Of a DNA stretch of 9,469 bases, positions 6,345 through 9,469 are shown one piece after another (the stretch's first letter is position 1; each line of letters begins with the position of its first letter). A program made the translations under genes and the position numbers. The stretch is from Caldilineaceae bacterium (lineage in GTDB: Bacteria; Chloroflexota; Anaerolineae; Caldilineales; Caldilineaceae): positions 1 to 9,469 of the forward strand of contig WGCB01000794.1 of the NCBI GenBank assembly GCA_015494005.1, given 5' to 3'. The notes beneath the pieces are model-generated. The model was not told the origin of the DNA. It saw only the letters and a list, made by a program, of their open reading frames with translations, and searched no databases.

Positions 6345-7799
6345 GTGGGCCTGTTCAAACGCACCCAACCCCAGAAGAATGTGCCGGATCCCACGCCCAA
6401 CGGGGGAAAAGCCATCGGCGCCCTCAAACCAGTGGCTACACCCCCGGCATCCAAGCCCATAAAAACACCCCCTTCCCATAAAACTGAACAGACCAGGTCG
6501 GCGACTAAAATCGAAGACGGAGCTGGGACCTTCCCTCCTTCCTACTTTGTCATCAAGGATAAAGTCCAGCAGGAGCTTATCGAGAACTACAACCAACGGC
6601 CGGACACTTTGAACTCCCAGGAAGGCCGCCAAGTGATCGAGCCTTTCTTTAACAAGGCCATTGCCGAAGCCGGGCTGGTGCTGAGCCGCACTGAACGGAA
6701 TCAGCTGTTCGAGATGATCGTGGCCGAAATCCTCGGTTTCGGCCCCATCCAACCCCTGCTGGACGATGACAGCGTGACCGAAATCATGGTCAACGGCCCT
6801 AACCGAGTGTACGCGGAACGAGGAGGGAAATTGGTGCGGGTCAACATCAAATTCCAGGACAACAACCATGTGCAGCGCATCATCGAACGCATCCTAGCCC
6901 CCCTGGGCCGCCGCGTGGACGAAAGCAGCCCCATGGTGGACGCCCGCCTCCCAGATGGTAGCCGAGTCAACGCCGTCATCCCGCCCCTGGCTATCGACGG
7001 GCCCAGCATCACTATCCGAAAGTTCAGCAAGGCCCCTCTGACAGTGGAGGACCTCATCCGCTTTGGCAGCTTCACCGAGGAATTCGCCCAGTTCATCGAG
7101 GCGGCGGTCATCTCCCGGCTGAACATCATCGTGAGCGGAGGCACGGGCTCAGGCAAAACCACCCTGCTGAACGTTCTGAGCAGCTTCATCCCCTCGGATG
7201 ACCGCATCATCACCATCGAGGACAGTGCCGAGCTTCAGCTTCGCCAGGAGCATGTGGTCCGCCTGGAAACCCGCCCTCCCAACATCGAGGGCCGGGGCGA
7301 GGTCTCCATCCGGGATCTGGTGATCAACAGCCTGCGCATGCGCCCGGATCGTCTGGTCATCGGTGAGTGCCGAGGCGGCGAAGCCCTGGACATGCTTCAG
7401 GCCATGAACACAGGCCACGACGGCTCCATGTCCACAGCCCACAGCAACTCGCCTCGGGACACGCTCACGCGTCTGGAGACCATGGTGCTCATGGCGGGCA
7501 TGGAGCTGCCCTTGCGGGCGATCCGACAGCAGATCGCCTCTGCAGTGGACATCATCGTGCACGTCGAGCGCATGCGAGATGGCAGCCGCCGGGTCGTCTA
7601 CTGCACCGAGGTGGTCGGCATGGAAGGGGAGACCATCGTCACCCAGGACATCTTCCACTTCGTGGAGGAAGGCTTCCAGGACGGGCGAATCATCGGCTCC
7701 CTGCGCCCCACCGGTATCCGTCCCAAGGTGTTGGAGCGCATGAAAGAAGATCAGGTCTCCCTGCCCTCCGGCCTCTTCACCGCGGGGGCATATCGCTAA
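6345..7799 (+). CDS. cpaF: CpaF/TadA-like type II/IV secretion ATPase of the Tad pilus
   Basis: Predicted 484-aa cytoplasmic hexameric ATPase that powers Flp pilus assembly. Residues 10-60 are a Pro/Thr/Lys-rich, probably disordered extension. The N-terminal domain runs from about 65 to 235, with [20 protein letters not shown] (128-147), [15 protein letters not shown] (149-163), [20 protein letters not shown] (195-214) and ITIRKF (222-227). The RecA-like motor follows. It has Walker [10 protein letters not shown] (265-273), the Asp box [11 protein letters not shown] (289-299), an arginine-rich stretch (306-319), a Walker B region ending in [15 protein letters not shown] (337-351), and the His box [15 protein letters not shown] (356-370). 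All expected catalytic motifs are intact, so it should be active. The start is GTG with GAGGAGG at 6334-6340. The gene is last in the run, 20 bases after the TPR/PD40 gene, and is closed by a terminator. In most known tad operons cpaF precedes tadB and tadC, so its place here is unusual. Its 3' half is visibly more GC-rich than the upstream genes. Confidence 0.95.
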   Translation: MGLFKRTQPQKNVPDPTPNGGKAIGALKPVATPPASKPIKTPPSHKTEQTRSATKIEDGAGTFPPSYFVIKDKVQQELIENYNQRPDTLNSQEGRQVIEPFFNKAIAEAGLVLSRTERNQLFEMIVAEILGFGPIQPLLDDDSVTEIMVNGPNRVYAERGGKLVRVNIKFQDNNHVQRIIERILAPLGRRVDESSPMVDARLPDGSRVNAVIPPLAIDGPSITIRKFSKAPLTVEDLIRFGSFTEEFAQFIEAAVISRLNIIVSGGTGSGKTTLLNVLSSFIPSDDRIITIEDSAELQLRQEHVVRLETRPPNIEGRGEVSIRDLVINSLRMRPDRLVIGECRGGEALDMLQAMNTGHDGSMSTAHSNSPRDTLTRLETMVLMAGMELPLRAIRQQIASAVDIIVHVERMRDGSRRVVYCTEVVGMEGETIVTQDIFHFVEEGFQDGRIIGSLRPTGIRPKVLERMKEDQVSLPSGLFTAGAYR

Positions 7800-7820
7800 C
7801 CACCCATTTCCTGGACGCGC

Positions 7821-7853
7821 AAAGGCCAGCCCAATGTCAGGCTGGCCTTTTTT
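7821..7853 (+). terminator. Intrinsic terminator of the tad operon
   Basis: AAAGGCCAGCC (7821-7831) and GGCTGGCCTTT (7840-7850) make a perfect 11-bp stem with the loop CAATGTCA, and the T-tract runs over 7848-7853. It lies 21 bases after the cpaF stop and 30 bases from the end of the convergent gene. On the minus strand the same stem is followed by TTTGCG only, so termination in that direction should be weaker. It probably serves mainly the + operon. Confidence 0.9.
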
Positions 7854-7882
7854 CATGCCTCCGAATGTGCTTCACCCAGGCG

Positions 7883-9439
7883 TCACCGCCACATCTGCCC
7901 CACAGACGAATCCTCCGCCAACACGTCGTAGACCAGGCCTGGGTTTCGGGCCACCAGCAAGATCGCCCCCTGTTCTGCCTCCGACAGCCGCTTCATCTCC
8001 TCCCGATAGCGATGTATCGCCCCGATATCCGGCAGCGAGAGCCCATGGAGGGTGCGCACCACCGAGATGCTGAAAGGATTGTACGTGACCAGCTGGGCCA
8101 GGCGAAACTCGTGGAGGATGGAACGGGGCAGTTCGCTGTCCGGCCGGCCGGAAACCGCGGCAAAATCCACTGGGATACCGTGAGCCGCCATCCGATCCGC
8201 CAGATCCACGTTGGCCGATGGTTTGGCGTTGCGCCAGGTGAACTCCAGGTAGCGATGGATCCGCCCTCGGATCTCCGTGGCTGTGTCCTGGCGGCCGTTG
8301 GACAGGGCCAGCCGACCCTGCTCCAGCACCTGGGACTCCTCCGGGGAATGCCAGAGCAGGTGCTCGATGTTGTACTCCCGAGCCAGCACCCGGATCAGGG
8401 CCGCCCGGGAGCGGCTGGGGGACTCCACACTCACCGGCGCCACCGCCTCGTGGATGGTCCCCTGCACAAAGCTCACCAGCGCCTCGGCCAGGGATCGATC
8501 CGGGGCTTCCTCCTCCAGGAGCAGACGACGGAGTCGTTGCCGCCAGCGGGGTTCGCCCCAGGTCTCCAACAGACGCTCCTCGCTGCGTCGCCCGCGCCGA
8601 TCCTGCTGACCCCGCAGATAGTCCCGGCAGCGCTCCCACAGGGTGCGATCCAGGAAAGGACGATAGACATGGCTGGGACGCACCCCCGGCGGTGGCAGCG
8701 GCGGCGGACCGCTCTCCACGCTCCACTGCTGCAGCTCCTCCAGGGTATCGTCCAGGACATGGCTCATCTGCCAGAGCATGTTGGCCAGGTGCTCGTAGAC
8801 CCGGATCAGCCCAACCCGCACCCGCTCCTGCAGCCGATCCGTGAGCTCTTCCTGGGCCAGGCGCACCCGCTCCCGCCGCAGCCGGCGCACCAGGGAGAGG
8901 CGTCGCCGGTAGGCTACGAAGCTGGCCAGGTAGGCCCCCAGGCCGATCCCCAGGAGGAAGGCCCCGTCGCTCATCCAGTCCCATGGCCGCTGGAAGGCCA
9001 CCATGTAGAGGACCGCAAAGAGCGTGATGGCCAGGATCAGCAGGGTGGGGCGCAGGAAGGCCCCGGCCAGGGACGGACGGCCCGAGAGGGCAGAGAAATA
9101 GCGGAGTCGCCAGTTGCGCAGGGCCAGTTGACGCTGGGCCTGGGCCAACCGTCGCACCCCGGGCATGGCCGCCTTCAGGAGCTTCTGCCGCTCCTGTTCC
9201 ACCTCCTGGAGCCAGACCCGCAGCTGGAGCCGGGCCTGGAGCAGCCCATCTGGCCGGGACGAAAGGAGCGCGACCAGGGTCTCCCGCATCTGGGTGGCCG
9301 TGGCCGGGAGCAGCCGATCGTCCCCCGGGAGCAGGGGACGCCCCTGGTCGTCCAAGGCTGTCAAGCCCCAGGCCTCGTCCAGGGCGCCCTCCCCGGCCAC
9401 CACCTCGAAGCGATGACTGGCCTCCCGCAGGTAGTCCAC
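7883..9439 (-). CDS. Arg-rich two-TM protein of unknown function, probably 5'-partial
   Basis: I do not recognise this gene with confidence. The open frame gives 518 aa. Residues 1-60 are mixed, and 65-115 are strongly helical and charged (QARLQLRVWLQEVEQERQKLL). A membrane hairpin follows: TM at 131-149, short loop RPWDWMSDG, TM at 158-177. After that come a basic amphipathic or coiled-coil helix (178-238), a Pro-rich break (244-252), and an alpha-helical C-terminal domain to 518. Conserved-looking stretches in that domain are FVQGTIHEAVAPVSV (324-338), YNPFSISVVRTLHGLSLPDI (453-472) and a final LVYDVLAEDSSVGQMWR. The TGA stop is at 7883-7885. The GTG at 9439 is only nominal: in-frame codons Gln-Ala-Ala-Tyr precede it, then a TAG that lies inside the fold-back palindrome at 9435-9469. 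The true N-terminus probably lies beyond the window. It is convergent with the tad operon, so it need not share its function. The YNPFSIS...HGL pattern faintly resembles the C-terminal region of prokaryotic tubulin-like (Tubulin_2) proteins, a recollection I cannot test. Confidence 0.7.
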   Translation of the reverse strand: MDYLREASHRFEVVAGEGALDEAWGLTALDDQGRPLLPGDDRLLPATATQMRETLVALLSSRPDGLLQARLQLRVWLQEVEQERQKLLKAAMPGVRRLAQAQRQLALRNWRLRYFSALSGRPSLAGAFLRPTLLILAITLFAVLYMVAFQRPWDWMSDGAFLLGIGLGAYLASFVAYRRRLSLVRRLRRERVRLAQEELTDRLQERVRVGLIRVYEHLANMLWQMSHVLDDTLEELQQWSVESGPPPLPPPGVRPSHVYRPFLDRTLWERCRDYLRGQQDRRGRRSEERLLETWGEPRWRQRLRRLLLEEEAPDRSLAEALVSFVQGTIHEAVAPVSVESPSRSRAALIRVLAREYNIEHLLWHSPEESQVLEQGRLALSNGRQDTATEIRGRIHRYLEFTWRNAKPSANVDLADRMAAHGIPVDFAAVSGRPDSELPRSILHEFRLAQLVTYNPFSISVVRTLHGLSLPDIGAIHRYREEMKRLSEAEQGAILLVARNPGLVYDVLAEDSSVGQMWR

Positions 9440-9469
9440 GTAGGCCGCCTGCCAGGCGGCCTACGTGGA
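9435..9469. repeat. Perfect 35-nt fold-back palindrome at the window edge
   Basis: TCCACGTAGGCCGCCTG (9435-9451) is the exact reverse complement of CAGGCGGCCTACGTGGA (9453-9469), with a single C at 9452 between the arms. The inner arm reads naturally as Gln-Ala-Ala-Tyr-Val-Asp in the frame of the minus-strand gene. The outer arm puts a TAG into that frame. The repeat runs to the final base, which suggests a contig-end fold-back rather than biology, though a real hairpin is not excluded. Confidence 0.85.

Noticed and set aside
7149..7856. 235-codon minus-strand frame antisense to cpaF
   Set aside because: It overlaps the most conserved part of cpaF, crosses the terminator and has shadow-like composition rich in His, Asp and Gly.
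7800..7882. Possible small gene or RNA between the convergent genes
   Set aside because: The 83-base gap is accounted for by the terminator hairpin; no ORF with a ribosome site or tRNA-like fold is seen.
7872..8984. 370-codon open frame on the minus strand in a different frame from the called gene
   Set aside because: Its translation is dominated by Gly, Ala, Pro and Arg, as expected for a shadow frame in GC-rich DNA. The overlapping frame gives a protein with clear TM helices and normal composition.

Overview
The window carries most of a Tad (tight adherence, Flp type IVb pilus) assembly locus. Six genes lie on the + strand and are closely spaced, followed by an intrinsic terminator. One long minus-strand gene faces them and runs into the right edge of the window. 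The organism is probably a Chloroflexota member, for example an Anaerolineae or Caldilineae type. The reasons are two full-length Tad platform proteins without any secretin gene in view, a secreted Thr-Pro linker followed by PD40 repeats, and moderately high GC. This taxonomic call is an inference; there is no rRNA or marker gene in the window.

Layout: 1-85 is a short leader with a possible terminator hairpin. 86-958 encodes a CpaB/RcpC-like SAF protein. 1008-2249 encodes a CpaE/TadZ-like protein (atypical receiver plus MinD/ParA-like ATPase). 2332-3267 encodes TadB and 3306-4280 encodes TadC, the two inner-membrane platform proteins. 4336-6324 encodes an unusual single-pass protein with TPR repeats, a Thr-Pro linker and a PD40/TolB-like propeller. 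6345-7799 encodes the CpaF/TadA secretion ATPase, starting at GTG. A perfect 11-bp stem plus T-tract at 7821-7853 ends the operon. 7883-9439 (minus) encodes a two-TM, Arg-rich protein of unknown function that is probably missing its N-terminus.

How they fit together: CpaF hydrolyses ATP in the cytoplasm and drives the TadB/TadC platform, which lifts Flp pilin out of the membrane. The TadZ-like protein probably positions the machine. The CpaB-like protein and the TPR-propeller protein project from the membrane on the outer side. Pilin, prepilin peptidase, TadE/F pseudopilins and secretin are not in the window.

The most notable points are the TPR/PD40 protein inserted between tadC and cpaF, the loss of key nucleotide-binding and receiver residues in the TadZ-like protein, and a perfect 17-bp fold-back palindrome at the very right edge. 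That palindrome looks like a contig-end artefact and interrupts the minus-strand gene.
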